A DNA stretch of 64,000 bases, taken from assembly GCA_050258555.1 (NCBI GenBank), contig JBLMZA010000129.1, positions 1-64,000 on the forward strand, in the 5' to 3' direction. This document shows positions 26,129-35,633 of the stretch, piece after piece (position 1 is the stretch's first letter; each line of letters opens with the position of its first letter). Origin of the DNA: CAISDA01 sp050258555 (GTDB taxonomy: Bacteria; Bacteroidota; Ignavibacteria; UBA10030; UBA8401). Position numbers and translations under genes: made by a program. The notes below the pieces were generated by a model. The model made no database searches. It worked only from the letters and a program-made list of their open reading frames with translations, and was not told the DNA's origin.

Positions 26129-29100
26129 AAACACTCCGACTGCATCATGTCATACTGCTTGCCACAGCGCTTGCGTGCGCGACGCCCGCGTTGGCGCAGC
26201 GCAAACTGTTTCCGAGCGTGCCTCCGGAAAAGCGGGGCAACAAGGATTTCGAGCGCACCGGCACGCACGATGCCAACAACATCCGCACGCTCTTCAAAAA
26301 CTTCGGCATGGTCGGATCCTATCCCGACGCCGAAGGCTATTCGGATGTGACGAAAGTCGACTTGAGCGTCTTCCACTCGGTGGAAGCGCCCAAAGGCACG
26401 GGCATGAATTATTCGGACGGCATCACGCCCTTCGTGCTGGCGCGCGTGAAGCAATCCACCGGCGACGACGTCTACATCATGGAGACGGGATTCAGGGAGC
26501 GCCAGCAATTGAGTCCCACCAAAAACCGCGTGATGCGCTTCGAGCCTCGTCCGGGGTACATGCAGGAGAACGCCTCGATCAATATCGACCGCTCGCCGGC
26601 CATGAGCCACCTCGAGCGCACCTGGCCCGATGAGTGGCCCGACAAGCTCGATGATCCGGATGATCCGGGATGGAAGGGCGCATGGAACGGGTACTTCGGC
26701 AAGAAGCCCAACGCGAGCCAGGAAAGTTACTTCGTGATGGACGACGATTACTACGACGCCTGGCGCGACTTCGTGCCCGATACGCGCGATCCGAGCCGGC
26801 GCGGACTGGGACTGCGCGTTGAAGTGCGCGGCTTCCAGTGGCAGAATCCCCAGGCCGGCAATGTGATCTTCTGGCATTACGACATCGCCAATGAAGGCAC
26901 ATACGACTACAACGAGAATATCATCTTCGGCCTCTATATGGATTCGGGCGTCGGCGGCTCCGCGCTCGGCTGCGATCCGCTGCCGGAGTCGGATGACGAC
27001 AATGCCTTTTACGACAAGTCGCTCGGACAGAACCTCGTCTATACCTGGGACACGTATGGCCACGGCGTGAATCTCAGTTCGTCGTGCGGACAGACGGGCT
27101 ATCTCGGCTACGCATACCTCGAAACGCCGGGAAAGGATTACGACCGCATCGACAACGACGACGACGGCATGACCGATGAAAGCCGCACATCCGCTCCCGG
27201 CCAAAAGATCACGGGACAGCAGGCGATCCGTGAGTACGCTCAGTCGCATTACGACATGGCGAAGTTCACGCTCGCCTATGGTCCGATCGAGAACCGTCCG
27301 GCCTACAAGGCGGGCGTGTGGTGGACGGGCGATGAGGATATGGACTGGACCGCCGAGTTCAACGACACGGGCGCCGACGGTCTTGCCGGCACGCACGATA
27401 CGGGCGAGGGCGACGGCATGCCCACCAACGGAGAGGAGAATGTCGACAAGACCGATCTGCATGAATCGGATCAGATCGGACTCACCGGGTTCAAGATGAA
27501 CCGCATCAAGGCCGGCTCGACGCATCCGAGCGATCCGGTGGACGGCATCACCTTCTATAATGACGGCACGAAGAACTGGCCGTATCTGCTCTACCAGCAG
27601 TTTGCCGATCCCGTCTTTTCGAAGCATTTCGATCAGCCGCTGACGCAGGATTACAATATCGCGTTTCTCTTCGCCTCCGGCCCCTTCAATCTTCCGGCCG
27701 GAAGCCGCGAGCGCTTCAGCCTGGCGCTCTCCTACGGACCCACGCTCCAGGATCTGAAGCGCACGGTGAAGATCGTGCAGCAGATCTACAACGCGAACTA
27801 CCGGTTTGCCGAGCCTCCCCCCACGCCGACGCTGCATGCCGAGACGGGCGACAAGTCTGTGCGCCTGTCCTGGGACGATGCCTCGGAGCGCGGAGTGGAT
27901 CCCGTCACGTTCCAGAACGATTTTGAAGGCTACAAGATCTACCGCGCCACCGATCCCGAGTTCCGCGATGTGCATGTGATCACCAACGGACAGGGCACGG
28001 GTCCGATGGTCTTCGGCCGTCCGCTGGTCACGTTCGATCTTGCCGACAACAAAACCGGGTACTCGAGCCAGATCGTGGAGGGCGTCGGATACTATCTCGG
28101 CGACGATACCGGCATCCGCCATGAGTTCAGGGATACGACGGTCGTGAACGGGCAGACGTATTTCTATGCGCTCGTCTCGTACGATTACGGCTCGGATTCG
28201 CTCGGGTTCTTCCCCTCGGAAAATGCCGTCTCCGTCTCGCGCACGCCGCGCGGCGGCATCGTGCTGCCGAAGAATGTGGTGGAAGTCAGGCCCGAGCCGA
28301 AGACAGCCGGGTACGTGCCGGCGCAGGCCTCTGCGCTTCGGCACACGCAGGGCACCGGAAGCGGAACGCTCGCGCTGGAGATCGTCAATTCGAATCTCGT
28401 TCCGGACAAGCGGACGCTCCTTCTGCAGTTCAAGACCGATCGCCCGGAGCATATCCGCGCCGATTATTACACGCTCTCCGACAGCGCCTCAGGCACGGTC
28501 TACATCGACCGCGGCACGGACTTCTCCGGAGCGGGCACGGGACAGGTGGGCGCGGGCGTGAAGCCCGTTATTGCAACGGCGCTGCTGCCGTCGTTCAACG
28601 CCGATACGACGGTCTCGCGCTTCATACAGAATGCGGGCGCGTCCACGATCCGGTTGAAGATGACATTCAATCCGGGACTCGACAGGAACACGCGCCATCT
28701 CGGCTATCCCTTCAACCTGATCGTGCGCTTCAGCGCAAGCGTGATCGATACCTCCGTCGACTATGACTTCTCGCATCCGGGCATTCCCGCCAAAATGAAG
28801 GTGTCGATGGTGAGTGCGCCCGGGCAGGAGCGACAGCTGAAGTACGTGCTGCACGACGAAAACAGCGACGGGCTGCTTTCCACGGTGAACGATTATCTCG
28901 ATCTCATCGATACGACGATGAATATCTACGGATTGAACAATCTCACCTGGCGCATACAGCTCGATACGGCGGGGCAGTGGAAACGCGGAGCGCTCGTGCT
29001 GCCCTCGACCGGCGATGCGTACATGCTCGGTGTCTCGACACCCTTGAGCGCGGGCGATATCTATTCCTTCCGCACCGAAGCGCAGAAGATCGATCCGTCG

Positions 29101-29430
29101 AAGGCGCGAACCGACTTTGCCGAAGCGCCCTATGTCGTGCCCAATCCGTATGTGGGCGCGGCAAGCTTCGAGCCCGAGCGCTTTGCGATTTCGGGCCGCG
29201 GCGAGCGCCGCCTGGAATTCCGCAATCTTCCGGCCAAATGCACGATCCGCATCTACACGGTCAAGGGAGATCTCGTGCGGACGCTCGAGCATGACGGCTC
29301 GAATTCCGGCATGGTGCCCTGGGATCTGCGCACGAAGGACAATCTCGATGTCGCGCCCGGCCTCTATATTTTCTTTGTGGACGGCAAGGATGCCGGAACG
29401 CATTCAGGCAAGTTTGCCATTATCAAGTAG
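26125..29430 (+). CDS. Large secreted protein paired with the TonB receptor, T9SS-like tail
   Basis: A 1101-residue protein with a signal peptide ('VILLATALACATPALAQ'). The body is beta-rich with many acidic, calcium-loop-like stretches ('YDRIDNDDDGMTDE'). A fibronectin type III-like segment lies near residues 565-700 ('PPPTPTLHAETGDKSVRLSW'). The last about 100 residues ('YVVPNPYVGAASFEPERF', then 'VAPGLYIFFVDGKDAG') form a FlgD-like sorting domain of the T9SS kind. I know of similar proteins beside TonB receptors in Ignavibacteria-like genomes, but no function has been assigned. Its tight coupling to the receptor suggests it fills the surface-partner role that SusD has elsewhere. Confidence 0.65.
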   Translation: MKTLRLHHVILLATALACATPALAQRKLFPSVPPEKRGNKDFERTGTHDANNIRTLFKNFGMVGSYPDAEGYSDVTKVDLSVFHSVEAPKGTGMNYSDGITPFVLARVKQSTGDDVYIMETGFRERQQLSPTKNRVMRFEPRPGYMQENASINIDRSPAMSHLERTWPDEWPDKLDDPDDPGWKGAWNGYFGKKPNASQESYFVMDDDYYDAWRDFVPDTRDPSRRGLGLRVEVRGFQWQNPQAGNVIFWHYDIANEGTYDYNENIIFGLYMDSGVGGSALGCDPLPESDDDNAFYDKSLGQNLVYTWDTYGHGVNLSSSCGQTGYLGYAYLETPGKDYDRIDNDDDGMTDESRTSAPGQKITGQQAIREYAQSHYDMAKFTLAYGPIENRPAYKAGVWWTGDEDMDWTAEFNDTGADGLAGTHDTGEGDGMPTNGEENVDKTDLHESDQIGLTGFKMNRIKAGSTHPSDPVDGITFYNDGTKNWPYLLYQQFADPVFSKHFDQPLTQDYNIAFLFASGPFNLPAGSRERFSLALSYGPTLQDLKRTVKIVQQIYNANYRFAEPPPTPTLHAETGDKSVRLSWDDASERGVDPVTFQNDFEGYKIYRATDPEFRDVHVITNGQGTGPMVFGRPLVTFDLADNKTGYSSQIVEGVGYYLGDDTGIRHEFRDTTVVNGQTYFYALVSYDYGSDSLGFFPSENAVSVSRTPRGGIVLPKNVVEVRPEPKTAGYVPAQASALRHTQGTGSGTLALEIVNSNLVPDKRTLLLQFKTDRPEHIRADYYTLSDSASGTVYIDRGTDFSGAGTGQVGAGVKPVIATALLPSFNADTTVSRFIQNAGASTIRLKMTFNPGLDRNTRHLGYPFNLIVRFSASVIDTSVDYDFSHPGIPAKMKVSMVSAPGQERQLKYVLHDENSDGLLSTVNDYLDLIDTTMNIYGLNNLTWRIQLDTAGQWKRGALVLPSTGDAYMLGVSTPLSAGDIYSFRTEAQKIDPSKARTDFAEAPYVVPNPYVGAASFEPERFAISGRGERRLEFRNLPAKCTIRIYTVKGDLVRTLEHDGSNSGMVPWDLRTKDNLDVAPGLYIFFVDGKDAGTHSGKFAIIK

Positions 29431-29433
29431 ACG

Positions 29434-30468
29434 GTGATGAATATGAACCTCTCTCTGTTTCGACACGCGGGCGCACGGATTGCGGCGGCCCTCATGCTGT
29501 TCTCCGCTCTGGCGCTGCCGCAGAGCAAGACGGGCACGACCGTGGGGCAGTTCCTCCTGATCGAGCCGAGCGCGCGCATCGCAGGCATGGGCAATGCGGG
29601 CGCGACCGCTGTCGGCGAAGCCTCGGCCCTCTACTATAATCCCGCCGCGCTCGGCGCTTCCATCAGTTCCGATGCCGAGTTCGCGCACAGCCAGTGGCTT
29701 GCCGGCATCGCCTACAATTACGCCGCCGCATCGATCCACGTGACCGACGCCAGCGCGATCGGACTCTCGGTCACCTCGCTCAATTCGGGCGAGATCGCCG
29801 TGCGCACGGTCGAGGCTCCGCTCGGCACCGGAGAGCGCTACACGGTGTCCGACATGGCCATCGGCGTGGCCTACGGCCAGAAGATCACCGACCGCTTTTC
29901 GGCCGGACTCCAATTGAACTACATTCAGGAGACGATCTGGCATTCCAGCCTTGCGGCCTTCGGCATCAACTTCGGCACGCTCTACCAGATCACCTCCGAC
30001 GGACTCATGCTCGGGGCCAGCATCTCGAACTTCGGCACCCGCGCCCGCTATGACGGCAGCGACTTGAGAATCCGTTATGATCTCGATCCGTCGCGCTACG
30101 GAGACAACAGCAGCATTCCGTCCGAAATCCAGACCGACCAGTTCCCGCTGCCGATCGTCTTCCGCGTCGGCTTCGGCTATCCGCTCGTGATCAACGAGAG
30201 CAACATGGTGCATCTGGCCGTCGACGCGCTCCATCCGAGCGACAATTCGGAAAGCGTGAGCCTCGGCGCCGAATATGTCTTCATGAAGACATTCGCACTT
30301 CGGGCGGGATATCAGCGCCTGTTTGAAACCGATTCGGAAGTCGGCCTTACGCTCGGGGCCGGCATCGACTATGAACTGACGCCGTATTCCATCCGCATCG
30401 ATTACGGATGGGCGACGCACGAGAGCCTGGGAGACATGCAGCGCTTCAGTGTGGGGGTTTCTTTTTAA
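29434..30468 (+). CDS. PorV/PorQ-family outer-membrane beta-barrel protein
   Basis: A 344-residue protein with a signal peptide and an N-terminal block 'SARIAGMGNAGATAVGEASA' followed by 'LYYNPAAL'. This is the hallmark of the PorV/UPF0164 group of FadL-like barrels used in type IX secretion. Repeated amphipathic strands fill the rest, ending in an aromatic Phe ('FSVGVSF'), as expected of outer-membrane proteins. The GTG at 29434 and the ATG at 29437 are alternative starts. It lies 3 bp after the large secreted protein. It may be a dedicated shuttle for the sorted proteins of this locus or a locus-specific pore. Confidence 0.8.
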   Translation: MMNMNLSLFRHAGARIAAALMLFSALALPQSKTGTTVGQFLLIEPSARIAGMGNAGATAVGEASALYYNPAALGASISSDAEFAHSQWLAGIAYNYAAASIHVTDASAIGLSVTSLNSGEIAVRTVEAPLGTGERYTVSDMAIGVAYGQKITDRFSAGLQLNYIQETIWHSSLAAFGINFGTLYQITSDGLMLGASISNFGTRARYDGSDLRIRYDLDPSRYGDNSSIPSEIQTDQFPLPIVFRVGFGYPLVINESNMVHLAVDALHPSDNSESVSLGAEYVFMKTFALRAGYQRLFETDSEVGLTLGAGIDYELTPYSIRIDYGWATHESLGDMQRFSVGVSF

Positions 30469-30480
30469 ATTCAATTCGGG

Positions 30481-32364
30481 ATGGAATGCATGAGGAATAT
30501 TGTTTCGGCTCTATCGATGCTTGCTGTGTTTGGAACCACGCTTGCGGCCTTGGCCGCGCCGGCAGTGCCGCAGAAACCCGTGACGCGCTCGGGCGACAGA
30601 AGCGTTGTCGTGCACTGGAATCAGAATACGGATACGGAGACCACGGGCTACAGAGTCTACCGGGCCACGAGCATCGCGGGGCCGTATCAGGAGCTCACCT
30701 CCTCGAACGCCGCGGAGCTTTCCGGATATGCCGATTGTTCGGTCTCGAACAACCGGCGCTACTTCTATTATGTGCGCGCCCAGAACGCGCAGCAGGAACT
30801 CTCCGCGAGCTCCGATACGGTCGACGCCGCGCCGCAGAGCTTTGCGTCAGACGAGGCGTTTCTTGACTACGTCGAACAGACGGCCTTCGATTATTTCTGG
30901 TATGAAGCCAATCCCTCAAACGGACTCGTGAAGGATCGCAGCACGCGCGGATCCTCATCGAGCATCGCCGCCACGGGCTTCGGCCTCACGGCAATCGGCA
31001 TCGGCATCGACCGCGGCTGGATCACGCGCCAGGAAGGCAGGGAGCGCACGATGGCCGCCCTCTCCACATTCTGGCAGGGACCCCAAAGCGTGCTGCCCTC
31101 AGGCATGATCGGATACAGGGGCTGGTTCTATCATTTCCTTGATATGAAAAACGCCGTGCGCGCCGGAACTTCCGAGCTCTCATCGATCGATACGGGACTG
31201 CTGCTTGCGGGCATCCTTTTTTCAAAGCAGTATTTTGAAGGAAGCGACACCACGGAAGTCCGCATCCGCGCGCTTGCCGATTCGATCATCCGGCGCGTCG
31301 ACTGGAACTGGATGCGCAATAACGGCTCGACGCTCACCATGGGATGGAATCCGGGCTCGGGCTTCATCAACGCGCGCTGGACGGGATACAACGAGGCGAT
31401 GATCCTCTATATTCTCGGCATCGGCGCGCCCTCCGCTCCGCTTCCTTCATCGAGCTGGAGCGCCTGGACATCGACCTATCAGTGGTTCTTCAATACGTGG
31501 CTCGGCGACTACTTCGTGCAGTTTCCTCCGCTCTTCGGGCATCAGTATTCGCACTGCTGGGTCGACTTCAGAGCGATCGCCGACGGCTACATGAAGTCGA
31601 AGGGCATCACGTATTTCGAAAATTCGCGCCGGGCGACATTGGCCCAGCGCCTCTACTGCATCGACAATCCGCGCGGCGCCACAGGCTACGGACCCAATGT
31701 CTGGGGCATCACGGCCTCCGATGTGCCGACGGGCTATGCCGCGCGCGGCACGAACTATAACGACGACGGCACGATCAACCCGACCGCTCCCGGCGGCTCG
31801 ATGCCCTTCGCACCCGAATTCTGCCTGCCCGCACTCAAGACCATGTACGAGCTCTACCGCGAGAAGATCTGGACGCCGTACGGGTTTTCGGATGCGTTCA
31901 ATCTGAGCGTCACGCCCGCATGGTTCGATCCGGCCGTCCTGGGCATCGATCAGGGACCGATCGTGATCATGATTGAAAACTACCGCACAGGCTCTGTCTG
32001 GAATCGATTCATGAAGGAAAAGATCGTCGCCGACGGATTGGCCCGGGCCGGCTTCACGAGCGTCACATCGGTCGAAGACCGCGACGGGGCGCTCGCTCCG
32101 CACGCATATCGGCTTGAACAGAATTATCCCAATCCCTTCAATCCGGCAACGGAGATCCGGTTTCATCTTGGCGCGCAGGCCCGCGTCATACTCAGCATCT
32201 CGAATGTGCTCGGAGAGGAAGTCTCGCGCCCCATCGACGGCGTTCTTGCATCGGGCGCTCACCAGGTGAGCGTTGATGCCGGGAAGTGGGCAAGCGGCGT
32301 CTATTTCTATACGCTCAAAGCCGGAGCCTTTACACAGACACGCAGGATGCTTCTTCTGCGATAG
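30481..32364 (+). CDS. Secreted GH144-type glucanase (glucoamylase-like family) with FN3 domain and T9SS tail
   Basis: A 627-residue exported enzyme with a signal peptide (about 1-26). A fibronectin type III domain covers about 27-115 ('SVVVHWNQNTDTETTGYRVY'). The (alpha/alpha)6 catalytic domain of the 'glycoamylase' family covers about 120-520. Conserved blocks are 'TSELSSIDTGLLLAG', 'WTGYNEAMILYILGIG', 'HQYSHCWVDFRAIADGYM' and 'LGIDQGPIVIMIENYR'. The sorting tail is 'QNYPNPFNPATEIRFHL'. GH144 members characterised so far are endo-beta-1,2-glucanases; that activity is inferred here. Compared with the second copy at 38021 it has a shorter loop after 'WGITASD'. ATGs at 30481 and 30490 are both possible starts. 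Confidence 0.85.
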   Translation: MECMRNIVSALSMLAVFGTTLAALAAPAVPQKPVTRSGDRSVVVHWNQNTDTETTGYRVYRATSIAGPYQELTSSNAAELSGYADCSVSNNRRYFYYVRAQNAQQELSASSDTVDAAPQSFASDEAFLDYVEQTAFDYFWYEANPSNGLVKDRSTRGSSSSIAATGFGLTAIGIGIDRGWITRQEGRERTMAALSTFWQGPQSVLPSGMIGYRGWFYHFLDMKNAVRAGTSELSSIDTGLLLAGILFSKQYFEGSDTTEVRIRALADSIIRRVDWNWMRNNGSTLTMGWNPGSGFINARWTGYNEAMILYILGIGAPSAPLPSSSWSAWTSTYQWFFNTWLGDYFVQFPPLFGHQYSHCWVDFRAIADGYMKSKGITYFENSRRATLAQRLYCIDNPRGATGYGPNVWGITASDVPTGYAARGTNYNDDGTINPTAPGGSMPFAPEFCLPALKTMYELYREKIWTPYGFSDAFNLSVTPAWFDPAVLGIDQGPIVIMIENYRTGSVWNRFMKEKIVADGLARAGFTSVTSVEDRDGALAPHAYRLEQNYPNPFNPATEIRFHLGAQARVILSISNVLGEEVSRPIDGVLASGAHQVSVDAGKWASGVYFYTLKAGAFTQTRRMLLLR

Positions 32365-32367
32365 TGA

Positions 32368-35300
32368 ATGAAAAAGCCTATGACGATCCTGATGCGCATG
32401 CGGGTTTGCTTCCTTCTCACGCTTATGATGCTCGTCTCTGTGCCGGGTTTCGGCATCGCGGCAGGGGACGATGCGCCGCGCCTGCTCGATGATTTTGAAA
32501 CATTGTCCTCCTGGCACCCGATCGTTTCCGAAGGCGCGAAGCTGTCGCTCTCGCTTCAGAAGGATGACCGCACGGGCTCATCCTGCATGGCGATGGATTT
32601 CGAACTCGTGGGCGTCTACGGGTATGTGATCGCCGAGAAGGATGTCTCGATCGATGTGCCGGAGAACTACGAGTTCACGTTCGATTTGAAGGCGGACATC
32701 CCGGTCAATAATTTCGAATTCAAGCTCATCGACGAGAAGGAGAATGTCTTCTGGATCAAGAAGTTGAATGTCGAGTATCCGAAAAACTGGCAGAAGCAGA
32801 CGATCAAGAAGCGGCACATCACATTTGCCTGGGGACCGACGAAGGGGGCGGAGCTGCGTCATGTGAAGAAACTGCAGATCGTGGTTTCTTCGGGACAGGG
32901 AGGCCGGGGGCGCGTCCTGGTCGACAACCTGAAATTTGAAGCGCTGAAGGATCCTTCCGCGATCGATGCGCGCGGCACATTCTCGTCGTCGAGCGCACAT
33001 GCGGAAGCCCGGATCGATGTCAAAGGCGGCGTGCTTTCCGACTGGCAGAGCGGAGAAAAGGATTCGGCCTGGATCGTGATCTCGTACAATTATCTGAAGG
33101 AAATCGGCGGCCTCATGCTCGAGTGGAACGGCACGCGCTTTGCGCGGCGCTATGCGGTCGAGCTTTCGGATGACGGCAAAGAGTGGATGACGGCCTACGA
33201 AGTGAAGGAAGGCAATGGCGGACGCGACTGGATCTATCTGCCCGAGAAGGAAGGCCGTGCGCTGCGCCTCCGGTTTTTTGAAAGCAACGATGGCACAGGC
33301 TACTCGCTGCGGCGCATGGAAGTGAAGGGATCGGAGTTTTCGCTCGATGCGAATCATTTTTTTTCGGCGATGGCGCAGGAAAGCGCAAAAGGCCGCTTCC
33401 CGAAATATTTTCTGAACCAGGCGAGCTATTGGACGATCGCCGGTGCGAATGCCGACCGGAAGGAAGCGCTCATCAATGAAGAGGGCATGATCGAAGTCGA
33501 CAAGGAAGCCTTCTCGATCGAGCCCTTTCTCCTGCTTGACGGAAAACTTGTCGCATGGAGCGATGTCGAGTGCACGCAGTCGCTCGAAGACGGATATCTT
33601 CCCATTCCCTCCGTCACCTGGAAGCAGGATTCGCTCACGCTTCGCATTCGGCTTCTTGCTTCCGGCGAAGCCGGACGCTCGCTTTTGATCGCCTCATACA
33701 GGCTTGTGAATACGCGCGCACGTGCGCTGGAAGGAACGCTCTTTCTTGCCCTGCGTCCCTTCCAGGTGAATCCGCCCTGGCAGTGGCTCAACAGCCTGGG
33801 CGGGGTCTCGCATCTGAAGACGATCGAGATGGGGCCGGATCTGATCAGAGCCGATGACCGCCGTGTGGTTCCGCTTGCGCGTCCCGACGCCTTCGGCGCC
33901 GCCATATTCGACAGCGGCGACATCACCGAGTATCTTGCCCGGGGGAGCGTGCCCGAGGCGCACAGCGTCTCCGATCCTGCGGGCTTTGCCTCGGCGGCGA
34001 TCGGGTACCGCTTCAGACTCGCGCCCGGCGATTCGGCAGAGTATCACATGGCCGTGCCCTTCCATGAGGCGACCCCGCTGCCGCATGCGGCAATGGAGGA
34101 TGGCGGAAGATCGTTCGTGAAGGCGGCCGTCGATTCGACATCCAGGTTCTGGAAGCGGAAGCTCGACAGAGTCGGCATCCGTCTTCCCCGATCGGCCATG
34201 GATGTCATCAACACCGTGAAGTCGAATCTCGCCTACATCCTCATCAACCGGGACAGCGCGGGCATACAGCCGGGGTCGAGAAACTATGAACGCTCCTGGA
34301 TCCGCGACGGCTCGCTCACATCGACCGCGCTGCTGCAATTGGGCATCGACAAGGAAGTGAGGGAATATCTCGACTGGTATGCCGGCTTCCAATATCCGTC
34401 GGGCAAGATCCCGTGCGTGGTCGACCGGCGCGGCGCCGATCCGACGCCGGAGCACGACAGCCACGGCGAATTTCTCTATGCCATCCGCACGTATTTCCAA
34501 TATTCGCGCGATACCTCATGGCTCAGAGGAAAATTCGACCGGGTCGTGAAGACCGTGCGCTACATCCATGAGCTGAGAGCCGAGCGCATGACCGGGCGCT
34601 ACCGAAGCGGCGCGAAGGAGGAGCACGCGCTCTACGGACTCCTTCCCGAATCGATCAGCCACGAAGGCTATTCGGATATGCCGCGGCATTCGTACTGGGA
34701 CGATTTCTTCGCGCTGCGCGGATTGAAGGATGCCGAGGCCATGGCGCGGGCGCTCAAGGAGGCGGGATACGCGCGTGAGTTCGCGCGCGAGCGCGACGAG
34801 TTCCGCCGCGATCTCTACGCCTCGATGCGCCTGGCGATGAAGAATACGAAGATCGATTTCATTCCGGGATGCGCCGAGCTCGGAGACTTCGACGCCACAT
34901 CGACCACGATCGGCATCATGCCCGGGGGCGAGCTGGGAAATATTCCCGAGCCGGCCCTGCACAACACGTTCGAAAAATATTACGCGTATTTCAGCAGCCG
35001 GAAAAATGATGCGATTGCCTGGACGAACTACACGCCGTATGAAAACCGCGTGATCGGCACATTCGTCATGCTCGGCGAAAAGGACCGGGCGCAGGAGGCG
35101 ATGCGTTATTTCCTGCATGACCGCCGGCCTGCTGCATGGAATCACTGGGCCGAAGTCGTGTGGCGCGACCCCTCGACGCCGAAATTCATCGGCGATATGC
35201 CGCACACCTGGGTCGGCTCGGATTTCATCCGCTCCATCCGGGCGATGTTCGTTTATGAGCGCGAGAAGGATCAGTCGCTTGTGATCGGCGCGGGCATTCC

Positions 35301-35574
35301 CGAAGCATGGCTTTCCGATTCTGCGGGCGTTTCCGTTTCCGCGCTGCCGACGGTCTACGGGCGCCTCAGTTTTACGATGACGAAGAAGGAGCATTCCGCC
35401 ATTGTCTTTGTCTCGGGCGCCGAGCTTCAGATGCCCGAAGGCGGCATCATTCTTCACTCGCCGCTCGACCGACCGGTGAAAGCCGTGCGCGTTGACGGCG
35501 GACGACTCCGCGCGATGCATGCGCGAAGCATTCTTGTGCGATCGCTGCCGGCGAGCGTGGAATTTTTCTATTGA
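32368..35574 (+). CDS. Large exported six-hairpin glycosidase-like protein
   Basis: A 1068-residue protein with a signal peptide ('VCFLLTLMMLVSVPGFGIA'). An N-terminal jelly-roll (about 35-190, 'RLLDDFETLSSWHPIVSEGA') resembles CBM11/galactose-binding modules. A discoidin (F5/8 type C)-like module follows (about 205-325). The rest is a large (alpha/alpha)6 catalytic region. Candidate active-site blocks are 'RSWIRDGSLTSTALLQLGID' (about 640) and 'HSYWDDFFALRGLKD' (about 773), which recall GH15/GH37/GH63-type enzymes. I cannot place it in a named family. There is no sorting tail, so it is probably periplasmic or outer-membrane associated. It starts 3 bp after the GH144 gene. An exo-acting glycan hydrolase role is an inference. 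Confidence 0.7.
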   Translation: MKKPMTILMRMRVCFLLTLMMLVSVPGFGIAAGDDAPRLLDDFETLSSWHPIVSEGAKLSLSLQKDDRTGSSCMAMDFELVGVYGYVIAEKDVSIDVPENYEFTFDLKADIPVNNFEFKLIDEKENVFWIKKLNVEYPKNWQKQTIKKRHITFAWGPTKGAELRHVKKLQIVVSSGQGGRGRVLVDNLKFEALKDPSAIDARGTFSSSSAHAEARIDVKGGVLSDWQSGEKDSAWIVISYNYLKEIGGLMLEWNGTRFARRYAVELSDDGKEWMTAYEVKEGNGGRDWIYLPEKEGRALRLRFFESNDGTGYSLRRMEVKGSEFSLDANHFFSAMAQESAKGRFPKYFLNQASYWTIAGANADRKEALINEEGMIEVDKEAFSIEPFLLLDGKLVAWSDVECTQSLEDGYLPIPSVTWKQDSLTLRIRLLASGEAGRSLLIASYRLVNTRARALEGTLFLALRPFQVNPPWQWLNSLGGVSHLKTIEMGPDLIRADDRRVVPLARPDAFGAAIFDSGDITEYLARGSVPEAHSVSDPAGFASAAIGYRFRLAPGDSAEYHMAVPFHEATPLPHAAMEDGGRSFVKAAVDSTSRFWKRKLDRVGIRLPRSAMDVINTVKSNLAYILINRDSAGIQPGSRNYERSWIRDGSLTSTALLQLGIDKEVREYLDWYAGFQYPSGKIPCVVDRRGADPTPEHDSHGEFLYAIRTYFQYSRDTSWLRGKFDRVVKTVRYIHELRAERMTGRYRSGAKEEHALYGLLPESISHEGYSDMPRHSYWDDFFALRGLKDAEAMARALKEAGYAREFARERDEFRRDLYASMRLAMKNTKIDFIPGCAELGDFDATSTTIGIMPGGELGNIPEPALHNTFEKYYAYFSSRKNDAIAWTNYTPYENRVIGTFVMLGEKDRAQEAMRYFLHDRRPAAWNHWAEVVWRDPSTPKFIGDMPHTWVGSDFIRSIRAMFVYEREKDQSLVIGAGIPEAWLSDSAGVSVSALPTVYGRLSFTMTKKEHSAIVFVSGAELQMPEGGIILHSPLDRPVKAVRVDGGRLRAMHARSILVRSLPASVEFFY

Positions 35575-35633
35575 CAACGAACAACGAATTCTTTTTATAG
35601 AGCAGAGAGAAAGAGAGAGAGGAAGAGCACACC

